This document shows, in pieces, positions 1-8,045 of a stretch of DNA of 35,832 nt; the stretch's first letter is position 1, and every line of letters starts with the position of its first letter. The notes beneath the pieces were generated by a model. It did not search any database. It saw nothing but the letters and a program-made list of their open reading frames with translations, and was not told the DNA's origin. The translations under genes and the position numbers were made by a program. The stretch is from contig NZ_JAIEQY010000397.1 of the NCBI RefSeq assembly GCF_019747315.1, forward strand, positions 1 through 35,832, given 5' to 3'. The DNA is from Roseococcus sp. Its GTDB lineage: Bacteria > Pseudomonadota > Alphaproteobacteria > Acetobacterales > Acetobacteraceae.

Positions 1-1565
1 TCCCACTCAATCGTCCCCGGCGGCTTGCTCGTGATGTCATAGGTCACGCGGTTCACGCCCCGCACCTCATTCACAATCCGGTTCGCCACCCGCCCCAAAA
101 ACCCCATGTCGAACGGATAAAACTCCGCCGTCATGCCGTCCGTGCTGGTCACGGCGCGCAGCGCGCAGGCCATGTCATAGGTGCGGCCATCGCCCATCAC
201 GCCCACGGTGCGCACCGGCAGCAGCACGGCGAAGGCCTGCCAGATGGTGTCGTAGAGGCCGGCCGAGCGGATCTCCTCCAGGTAGATCGTGTCCACCTTT
301 CGCAGCAGGTCCGCCTTCTCGCGCGTCACCTCGCCCGGGATGCGGATGGCCAGGCCCGGCCCGGGGAAGGGGTGGCGGCCCACGATCTCCTCGGGGATGC
401 CGAGCTCACGGCCCAGCACGCGCACCTCATCCTTGAACAGCTCGCGCAGGGGTTCCACCAACTGCATCCGCATGCCCTCGGGCAGGCCGCCCACATTGTG
501 GTGGGACTTGATGGTGACCGAAGGCCCGCCGGTCGCGGAGACGCTCTCGATCACGTCGGGGTAGAGCGTGCCCTGGGCCAGGAAATCGGCGCCGCCGATC
601 TTGTTCTGCTCCTCCTCGAAGACCTCGATGAAGAGGCGGCCGATGATCTTGCGCTTCTGCTCGGGATCGGTGACGCCGGAGAGCTGGCCGAGAAACAGGT
701 CGCTCGCGTCGCGATGGACGAGCTTGATGTTGAAGCGCTCGCGGAAGGTCTTCACCACCTGCTCGCTTTCGTTGGCGCGCATCAGGCCGTGATCCACATA
801 GATGCAGGTCAGCTGGTCGCCGATCGCCTCATGCAGCAGCACGGCCGCCACCGAGGAATCCACGCCGCCCGAAAGCCCGCAGATCACGCGGCCGCTTCCC
901 ACCTGGGCGCGGATCTTGGCGATGGTCTCGGCGCGGTAGCCGGCCATGGTCCAGTCGCCGGTGCAGCCGCAGACGCCATGGGTGAAGTTGCGCAGCAGGG
1001 CCGCGCCATGCGGCGTGTGCACCACCTCGGGGTGGAACATGGTGCCGTAGTAGCGGCGCTCGTCATGGGCGATGAGGGCGAAGGGCGCGCCCTCGCTCTC
1101 GGCGACCACGCGGAAGCCGGGCGGCAGGACGGTGATGCGGTCGCCATGGGACATCCAGACCGTCTCCAGCGCGCCGCGGGCCCAGACGCCCTGGGTGATC
1201 GGGCAATCGCCGGTGACGGTGACGACGGCGCGGCCGAATTCGCGCGCATGCCCGCCCTCGACCGTGCCGCCCAACTGATGCGCCAGCGTCTGCTGGCCGT
1301 AGCAGATGCCGAGGATGGGCAGGCCGGATTCGAAGGCGTAGTCCGGCGCGCGCGGGCTCTCGCCCTCGGTCACGCTGGCCGGCCCGCCCGAGAAGATGAT
1401 CCCCTTGGGCGCGAAGGCGCGGATACGCGCCTCGGGGGCGGCGTTGAAGGGCCAGATCTCGCAATAGACGCCCGACTCGCGCAGGCGGCGCGCGATGAGC
1501 TGCGTCACCTGGCTGCCAAAATCGAGGATGAGGATGCGGTCGTGCTGGGCGGGGGTGTTGCTCAT
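1..1565 (-). CDS. guaA: GMP synthase (glutamine-hydrolysing), 3' end cut by window edge
   Basis: GuaA converts XMP to GMP using ATP and glutamine, the last step of GMP synthesis in the cytoplasm. The start is ATG at 1565 (protein begins [19 protein letters not shown]). The N-terminal class I glutamine amidotransferase domain shows GICYGQQ with the nucleophile at about Cys88 and a later FHPEV His/Glu pair. The ATP-pyrophosphatase domain has the P-loop SGGVDSS near residue 230. The C-terminal dimerisation domain ends in the usual [11 protein letters not shown](E). About 521 codons are visible; only the final base of the last codon and the stop are missing, so the gene is essentially complete. 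It follows an MFS gene by 30 bases on the same strand and is probably the last gene of the moaA-to-guaA series. guaB, which supplies its substrate, is 11 kb away in another operon. Confidence 0.97.
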   Translation of the reverse strand, partial: MSNTPAQHDRILILDFGSQVTQLIARRLRESGVYCEIWPFNAAPEARIRAFAPKGIIFSGGPASVTEGESPRAPDYAFESGLPILGICYGQQTLAHQLGGTVEGGHAREFGRAVVTVTGDCPITQGVWARGALETVWMSHGDRITVLPPGFRVVAESEGAPFALIAHDERRYYGTMFHPEVVHTPHGAALLRNFTHGVCGCTGDWTMAGYRAETIAKIRAQVGSGRVICGLSGGVDSSVAAVLLHEAIGDQLTCIYVDHGLMRANESEQVVKTFRERFNIKLVHRDASDLFLGQLSGVTDPEQKRKIIGRLFIEVFEEEQNKIGGADFLAQGTLYPDVIESVSATGGPSVTIKSHHNVGGLPEGMRMQLVEPLRELFKDEVRVLGRELGIPEEIVGRHPFPGPGLAIRIPGEVTREKADLLRKVDTIYLEEIRSAGLYDTIWQAFAVLLPVRTVGVMGDGRTYDMACALRAVTSTDGMTAEFYPFDMGFLGRVANRIVNEVRGVNRVTYDITSKPPGTIEW

Positions 1566-1595
1566 GTCGTTCGGCACCACAGCCGGCCTGATCCG

Positions 1596-2714
1596 TCAAG
1601 CCGGGCGCGCGGCGAACCAGGCCCCCGCCGAGAGCAGCAGCCCCACCGCGAAGACCAGCGCATGGCTCTCGCCCGAGGCGCCGAAGATCCCTGCCAGCGC
1701 GAAGGCCGCCACCGCCTGCGCCACGGAATACGCAATGGTGGCCCGCACCCAGAGGGCACCCGCCGCCGGCCCCGCCACCTCCCGCGCCCAGGCGAGGGTC
1801 ACGGCCGAGACGCCCACGCCGGCAAAGCCGCCCGCCAGCGCCGCCAGCGGCAAGGCCGGCCACCAGGGCAGCAGCGCGAAGACCAGGGCCGCGACCTGCA
1901 CGCCCAGCCAAAGCCGCACCGCCCTCGCACCCCCCAGCCGGTCCGCCACCCGCCCGCCCAGCAGCGTGCCCAAGAGCCCGCCCAGCCCGAAGATCATCCA
2001 GAGCCCGCTGCCGGCAAGGATGCCGAGGCCAAAGCCACGCGCGGCCAGATCCGCCAGATAGACCATATGCGGCACCATCCCCGCGCCCGAGAGCGCATAG
2101 GCCAGCAGCAGCCCCGGCACGGCCGGCGGCGGCAGGGCGGCCGCGCGCCCGGCCGGATCGCTTGGAAAACGTGGCTGGGCGAAGGCCCAGAGCAGCGCCG
2201 TCAGCCCCGCGAGCCCCAGCCAGCCGGCACTGGGGCCGGAGAGAAGAAGCGGCGGCAGCAGCGCAGCGCCCAGGAAAATCCCGCCACCCACCCCGCTCAC
2301 CACCACGCCCGAGGCCAGGCCCCGCCGCTCGGGCGGCACGGCGCGCTGGATGGCCGGCCCCGCGAGGGACATCAGCACGCCGCCGGCCAGCCCCGCCAGC
2401 AGCCGCCAGGGCAAGAGCCAGAATAGCCCGCCGGGCCAGGCCGAGGCCAGCAGCGAGACCAGGGCGCCCGCCATGCCCAGCGCCAGCGCCGGCCGGGTGC
2501 CGATTCGCCGCCCCAGCGCCTGCGCCCCCATCGCCCCACCGACATAGCCGGCCAGGGCCGCAGCCCCGAGCAACCCGGCCTCGGCCCCGCTCACCCAGCC
2601 GGCTTCGACCAGCGCCGGAAACAGAGGCACGAAGGCGAAGCGCGCCAGGCCGATCCCCACGCAGGTCGCCGCCGCGCCGGAGAGGGCGAGCGGCAGGAAG
2701 CCCGTGGCGCTCAC
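1596..2714 (-). CDS. MFS transporter, YbfB/YjiJ type
   Basis: A 372-residue, highly hydrophobic protein with about 12 predicted membrane segments, so an inner-membrane transporter of the major facilitator superfamily. The opening ([20 protein letters not shown]) resembles the YbfB/YjiJ subfamily, whose substrates are mostly unknown. An MFS-type basic loop ([13 protein letters not shown]) lies between segments 2 and 3. The start is GTG at 2714, overlapping the NAD kinase stop in the sequence GTGA, so translation is probably coupled. The next gene, guaA, begins 30 bases downstream. The substrate cannot be read from the sequence; a nucleobase or drug exporter would suit the neighbours but is a guess. 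Confidence 0.88.
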   Translation of the reverse strand: MSATGFLPLALSGAAATCVGIGLARFAFVPLFPALVEAGWVSGAEAGLLGAAALAGYVGGAMGAQALGRRIGTRPALALGMAGALVSLLASAWPGGLFWLLPWRLLAGLAGGVLMSLAGPAIQRAVPPERRGLASGVVVSGVGGGIFLGAALLPPLLLSGPSAGWLGLAGLTALLWAFAQPRFPSDPAGRAAALPPPAVPGLLLAYALSGAGMVPHMVYLADLAARGFGLGILAGSGLWMIFGLGGLLGTLLGGRVADRLGGARAVRLWLGVQVAALVFALLPWWPALPLAALAGGFAGVGVSAVTLAWAREVAGPAAGALWVRATIAYSVAQAVAAFALAGIFGASGESHALVFAVGLLLSAGAWFAARPA

Positions 2715-3478
2715 ACGGTGAACTGCTCGGCGATGATCCGCTCGGACAGGCTGCGGTCGGGGTCGAAGAGCATGGTCATGGTGATGCTGCGATCCTCCCG
2801 CACCTCGACGCGGCGCACATCGCGCACCTCGGTGTAGTCGGCCGTGGCGGAGACGGGGCGCTTGTCGGGCTCCAGCACCTCGAACACCACCTTGGCGGCC
2901 GAGGGCAGCAGCGCGCCCCGCCAGCGCCGCGGGCGAAAGGCGGAGATGGGCGTCAGCGGCAGCAGCCGCGCATCCAGTGGCACGATCGGCCCATGCGCGG
3001 AGAGGTTATAGGCGGTGCTGCCCGCCGGGGTGGAGATCAGGATGCCATCGCAGATCAGCTCCGGCAGGCGTTCCTTGCCATCCACCAGGATGCGCAGCTT
3101 GGCCGCCTGGCGCTGCTCGCGCAGCAAGGAGACCTCGTTGATGGCGAGCGAGGCATGGGTGCCGGTGGCGGAATGGGCGCGCATGCGCAGCGGGTGCAGA
3201 TGCGCGGCCTGGGCGGCCTGGAGCCGGGCGGGGAGGTCGTCCTCGCGGTAGGAATTCATCAGGAAGCCGACGCTGCCGCGATTCATCCCATAGATCGGCG
3301 CGTTGCGGCCGAGGAATCGGTGCTGCGTCTCCAGCATCAGCCCATCGCCGCCGAGGGCCACGATGAAATCCGCCTCCTGCGGCGGGGCATCGCCGTAGAG
3401 CGCCACCAGCCGGGCCAGCGCCTCCTGGGCGGGCGGGGCGGCGGAGGCGAGGAAGGCGATCTTGAGGGGAAGGCTCAC
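2711..3478 (-). CDS. nadK: NAD kinase
   Basis: NAD kinase phosphorylates NAD to NADP in the cytoplasm. The 255-residue protein carries the family hallmarks: GGDG at residues 43-46, NEVSLL at 114-119, and a glycine/serine-rich segment [17 protein letters not shown] that forms the nucleotide site. Length matches short alphaproteobacterial NadK proteins. The start is GTG at 3478, overlapping the upstream amidase stop (GTGA), and the stop in turn overlaps the GTG start of the MFS gene. The double overlap indicates a single transcript with coupled translation. Confidence 0.95.
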   Translation of the reverse strand: MSLPLKIAFLASAAPPAQEALARLVALYGDAPPQEADFIVALGGDGLMLETQHRFLGRNAPIYGMNRGSVGFLMNSYREDDLPARLQAAQAAHLHPLRMRAHSATGTHASLAINEVSLLREQRQAAKLRILVDGKERLPELICDGILISTPAGSTAYNLSAHGPIVPLDARLLPLTPISAFRPRRWRGALLPSAAKVVFEVLEPDKRPVSATADYTEVRDVRRVEVREDRSITMTMLFDPDRSLSERIIAEQFTV

Positions 3479-4317
3479 GCCAGCCGCCGATGTTCGAGCA
3501 CCGGCATGTCGCGCCGTACCTTGGCCGTGACCGCCGGGTCAATCCGCGCCGTGGTCCAGCCGATGCCGTCGCTGGCCTTGGCCACCACATGGCCCCAGGG
3601 ATCGGCGATCAGGGAATGGCCATAGACCTGGCGTGTCGCCCCGCGCTCCTCATAGGTGCCCCAGGAGGCGGCGGCCGCGATCCAGCATTGCGTCTCGATG
3701 GCCCGCGCCCGCAGCAGCACCTCCCAATGATCCTTGCCGGTCATCAGGGTGAAATTGGAGGGCACGAAGATGACCTCCGCGCCCTTGCGGCGCAGCGCCA
3801 GATATTGCTCGGGGAAGCGCATGTCGTAGCAGATGGTGCAGCCGAAGGTGATGCCCTTGGCCTCGAAGGTCACCAGCTCGCCCCCTGCGCCATAGAGCGC
3901 GCTTTCGCGATAGCCCGTGCCATCCGGGCCGGTGATGTCAAACAGGTGGATCTTGCGGTAGCGGGCGATTTCCACGCCGCTCGGGTCGAAGACCAGCGTC
4001 GTGTTGAAGAACTTCTCCGGTCCCTGCTCGATGCCCCCTGCTTCAATGATCGAGCCGCCATGGACATGGATGCCGGCGCCCTTGGCCACGTCGCGCAGGA
4101 ATTCATAGGCGGCGCCACCCGTACCCCCGGGCTCGGGCAGGGTTTCCGCCGCCGCCGCCCGTGCCTCGCGCCCGCCGCCCAGATTGGTCCAGGTCTCGGG
4201 CAGGGTGATCATCTCGGGACGGTCGGCCTGCAATGCGCCCTCGATCAGGCGGCGCGCCTGGTCGAGATTGGCCGCCTTGTCGCTCGTCTGGTTCATCTGG
4301 ATGGCGGAGATGCGCAT
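3475..4317 (-). CDS. Carbon-nitrogen hydrolase, Nit1-like (probable deaminated glutathione amidase)
   Basis: A 280-residue nitrilase-superfamily amidase with the complete catalytic triad: Glu41 in LPETW, Lys122 in [10 protein letters not shown], and Cys163 in [11 protein letters not shown]. The YRKIHLFD and CYDxRFPE signatures are typical of the Nit1 branch, which hydrolyses deaminated glutathione, a repair substrate formed by transaminase side reactions. It could instead act on another small omega-amide. Start is ATG at 4317, eight bases after the stop of the small secreted protein; its own stop overlaps the nadK GTG start. Confidence 0.92.
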   Translation of the reverse strand: MRISAIQMNQTSDKAANLDQARRLIEGALQADRPEMITLPETWTNLGGGREARAAAAETLPEPGGTGGAAYEFLRDVAKGAGIHVHGGSIIEAGGIEQGPEKFFNTTLVFDPSGVEIARYRKIHLFDITGPDGTGYRESALYGAGGELVTFEAKGITFGCTICYDMRFPEQYLALRRKGAEVIFVPSNFTLMTGKDHWEVLLRARAIETQCWIAAAASWGTYEERGATRQVYGHSLIADPWGHVVAKASDGIGWTTARIDPAVTAKVRRDMPVLEHRRLA

Positions 4318-4325
4318 GGTGGAAC

Positions 4326-4808
4326 CTATCGAGTGGTGGGCGGCACGCGCCGCTCATCCAGCGGCACGCCGCGGGAGACCCCCCAGCGCGCCAGTTGCGG
4401 GTCAAGCATTTCGCTCCGCTCGCCCGAGGGGCGCTGCGAGACGAAACGCACGCGGCCGGCGGTGAGCATCGCGACCTCCATCACTCCATCACGCGGACGG
4501 AGCGTGAGGAAGACCTCCTGCTCACCCACGCCACCGACCCGGGTGCCGCGCAGCACCAGCGCCGTGCCGTCAAAGGCGATGGGCGCCACCTGCTGCATGT
4601 TGCTCATCAGCAGCCGAACCCCGGGATCGCCCAGCAGGAGCGAGAGGTTGCGCCGCACCGCCGGGTCATTCAGCACGACGGGGGTGTTGGTGGTGCCGAT
4701 CTGCGCCGAGAGATGACCAAGGGCGCCCTGCTTGTGGTCCACCGCGGGCTGCGCCGCGGCAACAAGGGGCAACACCACAAAGGCCAGGGCGCGCCTGGCC
4801 AGGCTCAA
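4326..4808 (-). CDS. Small secreted or periplasmic protein of unknown function
   Basis: I choose a TTG start at 4808, overlapping the upstream stop in TTGA. It gives a 160-residue protein that begins with a convincing signal peptide: a basic start (SLARRA), a hydrophobic core (LAFVVLPLVAAA) and a likely cleavage site after AAA, before QPAVDHK. Starts further upstream would run antisense-like through the neighbouring coding region and lose this signal. The mature part has no domain I recognise. It contains LLLGDPGVRLLMSNMQQV and several short beta-like stretches and is not unusually biased. It lies directly between a small membrane protein and the Nit1-like amidase, and may work with the membrane protein at the cell envelope; this is inference from position only. 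Confidence 0.72.
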   Translation of the reverse strand: MSLARRALAFVVLPLVAAAQPAVDHKQGALGHLSAQIGTTNTPVVLNDPAVRRNLSLLLGDPGVRLLMSNMQQVAPIAFDGTALVLRGTRVGGVGEQEVFLTLRPRDGVMEVAMLTAGRVRFVSQRPSGERSEMLDPQLARWGVSRGVPLDERRVPPTTR

Positions 4809-5125
4809 GGCTGGCGCGGCCAGGAGATGCGCGGCTCCGCGCGGCCGCTCGGGCCAGGGGAAGGCGGCGGCGGTTCGGGCAAAGTGGGCGCCACCTCCCA
4901 CACCTCGCGCCGCGCCTCGGGCTGGCGCGCGGCCAACACGCGCAGATCGCCGCGGAGGTCATCCAGCTGCGCCTCGATCGATTCCAGGCGCCCCTTCACC
5001 CCGAAGACCGAGAAGGGCATCACCAGCAGGCAAAGCGCGAGCAAAGCCAGCACCAGCAGGGCCACCAGCCCGGTCCATTCCGGCAGCCCCGGCAGCGTCA
5101 GGCGGGTGGCGAGGTCGTTCAGCAT
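4805..5125 (-). CDS. Small single-span membrane protein with coiled coil and proline-rich tail
   Basis: A 106-residue protein of unknown function. It has one clear transmembrane helix (about residues 19-42, VALLVLALLALCLLVMPFSV), then a short charged heptad-like segment (RLESIEAQLDDLRGDL) that could form a coiled coil, then a proline-rich tail (LPEPPPPSPGPSG). The ATG at 5125 shares a base with the moaA stop (TGATG), and its own stop overlaps the TTG start of the next gene, so it is translated within the moaA operon. The architecture suggests a membrane-anchored oligomeric adaptor, but no specific role can be assigned. Confidence 0.8.
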   Translation of the reverse strand: MLNDLATRLTLPGLPEWTGLVALLVLALLALCLLVMPFSVFGVKGRLESIEAQLDDLRGDLRVLAARQPEARREVWEVAPTLPEPPPPSPGPSGRAEPRISWPRQP

Positions 5126-6114
5126 CAGCCGCCGGTCACGCTCATGTGGCGCGCCACGGCCGGGGCCGCGCGCCGGCGGTCGATGATGAAATCATGCCCC
5201 TTGGGCTTGCGGGTGATGGCCTCGGCGATGGCGGCGCGCAGGCCTTCCTCGCCCAGCCCCGGGTCGCGCAGCGGGGCGCGGAGATCGGCCGCATCCTCCT
5301 GGCCCAGGCACATGTAGAGCGTGCCGGTGCAGGTCAGCCGCACGCGGTTGCAGCTCTCGCAAAAGTTGTGGGTCATCGGCGTGATGAAGCCGAGACGCGT
5401 GCCGGTCTCCGCCACGTCGTAATAGCGCGCGGGGCCGCCCGTGCTGTGGCTGCTGTCCTTCAGCGTCCAGTTCTGCTTGAGGCGGGCGCGGACCAGGCTG
5501 AGGGGCAGGAACTGATCCGTCCGGTCCTCGCTGATCTCGCCGAGGGGCATCGTCTCGATCAGGCAGAGGTCGAAGCCATGCTCGCCGCACCAGCCGAGCA
5601 TGCGGTCGAACTCATGCTCGTTCACGCCCTTGAGGGCCACGGCGTTGATCTTCACGTGCAGGCCCGCGGCCTTGGCGGCGAAGATGCCGTCCAGGACCTT
5701 GTCCAGCTCGCCCCAGCGGGTCGCGGCCTTGAAGGCGGCGGCGTCCAGCGTGTCCATCGAGACATTGATGCGGCGGACGCCGGCCGCGGCCAGCTCATCC
5801 GCGTATTTCGTGAGCTGCGTGCCGTTGGTGGTGAGCGTCAGCTCGTCCAGGCCGGAACCGATGCGGGAGCCCAGGCCGCGCACCAGCGACATCACGTTCT
5901 TGCGCACCAGCGGCTCGCCGCCCGTCAGCCGCAGCTTGCGGACGCCCAGGTCAATGAAGGTGCCGCAGAGACGCTCCAGCTCCTCCAGCGTCAGAACCTC
6001 GGATTTGGGGAGGAAGGTCATGTCCTCCGCCATGCAATAGACGCAGCGGAGGTCGCAGCGATCCGTCACGGAAACGCGGAGGTAGCTGATATGACGCCCG
6101 AAAGGGTCGATCAT
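5125..6114 (-). CDS. moaA: GTP 3',8-cyclase (molybdenum cofactor biosynthesis)
   Basis: MoaA is a radical SAM enzyme catalysing the first step of molybdenum cofactor synthesis, rearranging GTP for cyclic pyranopterin formation. The 329-residue protein has the radical SAM cluster motif at Cys20, Cys24 and Cys27 (CDLRCVYC), the SAM-binding GGEP ([10 protein letters not shown]), the second [4Fe-4S] motif C-x2-C-x13-C ([12 protein letters not shown]...C), and the C-terminal Gly-Gly (VTGG) needed for activity. Start is ATG at 6114. No other moa gene is nearby; instead it heads a run of overlapping genes ending in guaA. I saw no molybdenum cofactor riboswitch in the 49 bases upstream. Confidence 0.97.
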   Translation of the reverse strand: MIDPFGRHISYLRVSVTDRCDLRCVYCMAEDMTFLPKSEVLTLEELERLCGTFIDLGVRKLRLTGGEPLVRKNVMSLVRGLGSRIGSGLDELTLTTNGTQLTKYADELAAAGVRRINVSMDTLDAAAFKAATRWGELDKVLDGIFAAKAAGLHVKINAVALKGVNEHEFDRMLGWCGEHGFDLCLIETMPLGEISEDRTDQFLPLSLVRARLKQNWTLKDSSHSTGGPARYYDVAETGTRLGFITPMTHNFCESCNRVRLTCTGTLYMCLGQEDAADLRAPLRDPGLGEEGLRAAIAEAITRKPKGHDFIIDRRRAAPAVARHMSVTGG

Positions 6115-6163
6115 GGCGGCGAGGGGTCCCGGAGAGGTGTGATTTCACCCCATTTGGGGCGGA

Positions 6164-7390
6164 TCAACCCGCTGTTGCAAGGGTCGGGCGCGCACCAGGG
6201 GCCTTGGCCATCCAGTTCAGCACGCTGGCGGTGATGCCGACCACGATCATGACCGGCCAGAAGGCGGCGTAGCTGCCGGTCCAGGCCATCAGCACGGCGC
6301 CCGAGCCGGCACCCAGGAACCCACCGATCTGATGGCTGAAGAAGCAGACGCCATAAAGCGCGCCGAGATCCCCCACGCCGAAGCGGCGCGCGATGGCGGC
6401 CGAGGTCAGCGGCACGGTGCCGAGCCAGACAAAGCCCATCACCGCCGCGAAGAAGATGGTTCCCCATTCGCTGGGCGGTGCGATGGCGAAGGCGGCGATG
6501 GCCAGCGTGCGGACCAGGTAGATCCAGCCCAGCCCGGTCTCCGGCTTGATGCGTGTGGAAAGCCAGCCGCAGAACCAGGAGCCGGGGATGTTGAACAGCC
6601 CGATCATCATCATGACCATCATGCCCAGCGCCGCCGGCTGGCCGCACAGCGCGATGTGAGAGGGCAGGTGCGTGGTCAGGAAGGCCAGCTGGAAGCCGCA
6701 GGCGAAAAAGCCGCCGGTCAGCAGCGCGAAATCGCGGTCGGCCAGCGAGCGGCGGGCCAGGCCGGGCAGCCCCATCAGCCCGGCCGCGGGCGGCCCGCTG
6801 CGCGGGGCGGGGCGCCACTCGATGTTGCGCGCGATAGGGATGATCAGCACGGCGGAAATCGCCAGCATGGCCAGCGCGCCCGCAGCACCGAAGCCGCCGA
6901 TGGCCGAGAAGGTGATGGGCACCATCGCCGCCTGGCCCAGGCTGCCGCCGGCGCTGGCGATGCCGATGTATTCGCCCCGCTTCTCGGGTGGGGCCAGGCG
7001 GCCGATGGCGGCCAGCGCCAGCCCCGTGCCCGCGCAGGCCACGCCCAGGCCCGAGAAGAAGCCGATGCCGATCAGCACCATGAGGTTGGAGGGCATCAGC
7101 GCCGGCAGGCCGCAGCCGATCAGGTAGAAGACGCCGCCAAAGGCCATGACCCGGCCCGAGCCGTATTTGTCGGCCATCGAGCCCGAGACCGGCTGTGCCA
7201 GCCCCCAGGTCAGGTTGTGGAGTGCCACGGCCAGGCCGAAGGCCCAGGGCGCAATGCCATGCTCGGCCGAGAGCGGCAGCAGGAGCAACCCGAAGGTCTG
7301 GCGAATGCCCATGGCCAGGCTGGAGGTCGCCGCCGCCGCGATGATGGCGATCCAGAGGACGCTGCGGGCGGAGGGTGCGACAATTGGCAT
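6164..7390 (-). CDS. MFS transporter
   Basis: A 408-residue protein (ATG at 7390; a GTG 33 bases further upstream is possible but less likely) with about 12 hydrophobic helices. It opens with VLWIAIIAAAATSSLAMGIR and the motif RQTFGLLLLPLS, common in carboxylate-type and oxalate/formate-like major facilitators. A typical loop 2-3 motif (GSMADKYGSGRVMAFGG) is present. There is an unusual run of five methionines (MMVMMMIG) in a membrane segment of the second half. The gene ends 49 bases before moaA on the same strand with no strong terminator between, so read-through into the moaA operon is possible. Substrate unknown; an organic anion is plausible. Confidence 0.88.
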   Translation of the reverse strand: MPIVAPSARSVLWIAIIAAAATSSLAMGIRQTFGLLLLPLSAEHGIAPWAFGLAVALHNLTWGLAQPVSGSMADKYGSGRVMAFGGVFYLIGCGLPALMPSNLMVLIGIGFFSGLGVACAGTGLALAAIGRLAPPEKRGEYIGIASAGGSLGQAAMVPITFSAIGGFGAAGALAMLAISAVLIIPIARNIEWRPAPRSGPPAAGLMGLPGLARRSLADRDFALLTGGFFACGFQLAFLTTHLPSHIALCGQPAALGMMVMMMIGLFNIPGSWFCGWLSTRIKPETGLGWIYLVRTLAIAAFAIAPPSEWGTIFFAAVMGFVWLGTVPLTSAAIARRFGVGDLGALYGVCFFSHQIGGFLGAGSGAVLMAWTGSYAAFWPVMIVVGITASVLNWMAKAPGARPTLATAG

Positions 7391-7476
7391 GTTCAAAGCA
7401 GACCAAGCCGCTCTGCGACGCACAAGCGAAGCTTACGCCGGGTCCGGCATGTTCAGGGCGCATGCAGGGAAAAGGT

Positions 7477-7501
7477 GGGTGGGCCCGTCGGGAGCCCACC
7501 C
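7477..7501 (-). terminator. Candidate intrinsic terminator after the DUF1127 gene
   Basis: Perfect 8-base arms GGGTGGGC (7477-7484) and GCCCACCC (7494-7501) enclose a 9-base loop. Read on the minus strand, the hairpin is followed after three bases by TTTTCCC. It lies about 60 bases downstream of the stop of the minus-strand DUF1127 gene and before the MFS gene, as expected for a terminator. The T run is short, so efficiency is uncertain. Confidence 0.55.
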
Positions 7502-7562
7502 CCCAGGGGACGGCTCGGGGGCCACCTGCGCCGATCAGGGCGCGGGCGGCAAACCCCGATCC

Positions 7563-7889
7563 TTACGCCGCGTGGCGCGTGTCCACCTGGTCATTGGCCG
7601 CGAGCGGCGTGGCGGCGGTGGCGCTGGCCGTGATGCTGCTGCGGGTCAGGCCGATATCGGCCAGCTCACGGTCGCTCAGGGCGCGCAGCTGCTCGATGGT
7701 CTCACGGCGGGTGCGGAGGGCGGTCAGCGCGGCGCGCAGGCCATGGAACAAGCCGGTGATGCGCGCGGCAATGGCGCGGTCGCGCGCCTCGCGGGCTTCG
7801 GCGATGATGGCCTGGATGCGCTCCGCCTCGGCGTTGCGCGGCGAGCGGGGCATCAGCAGCGCGGCTTCGGCTGGGGTGATGCGGTTCAT
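7563..7889 (-). CDS. DUF1127 domain protein
   Basis: A 108-residue, charged, helical protein. The stretch ETIEQLRALSDRELADIGLT is the DUF1127 (YjiS-like) signature of a short Arg-rich C-terminal motif found in many small alphaproteobacterial proteins; some family members affect small-RNA turnover or phosphate and stress responses. Here the motif is central, preceded by a helical stretch rich in Ala, Glu and Arg (residues 15-45), and followed by a low-complexity Ser/Thr/Ala tail. Start is ATG at 7889. The gene diverges from the aminopeptidase gene across a 156-base region. Function is unknown, and regulation of RNA is only a possibility. Confidence 0.87.
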   Translation of the reverse strand: MNRITPAEAALLMPRSPRNAEAERIQAIIAEAREARDRAIAARITGLFHGLRAALTALRTRRETIEQLRALSDRELADIGLTRSSITASATAATPLAANDQVDTRHAA

Positions 7890-7988
7890 GGGTTTTGGTC
7901 CTGTTGTGAGGGAGCGGCTTCTCCGCCCCGGTAGCGATGATCTAGGGGATTGCGACCGGAACAGGTTGTGCGAAGCTCATGCTTCCGA

Positions 7989-8005
7989 CATGCGTTTAGC
8001 GCATG
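7989..8005. promoter_or_regulatory. Palindrome in the divergent DUF1127/aminopeptidase promoter region
   Basis: CATGCG (7989-7994) and CGCATG (8000-8005) form a perfect inverted repeat with a five-base spacer TTTAG. It lies 40 bases upstream of the aminopeptidase ATG, in the most AT-rich part of this divergent intergenic region. The form fits an operator for a dimeric regulator, but no regulator is encoded nearby and the arms are short. Confidence 0.35.
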
Positions 8006-8045
8006 CCATATTAACGACACATGTTTTTATGACGGGACTGATAAG

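Noticed and set aside
372-2426. A 684-codon open frame on plus across the guaA/MFS region
   Set aside because: It runs antisense to guaA and the MFS gene, has a skewed His/Arg/Pro-rich composition and no recognisable domain: a high-GC shadow.
6115-6163. Molybdenum cofactor riboswitch before moaA
   Set aside because: The 49-base gap is too short and shows no matching stems.
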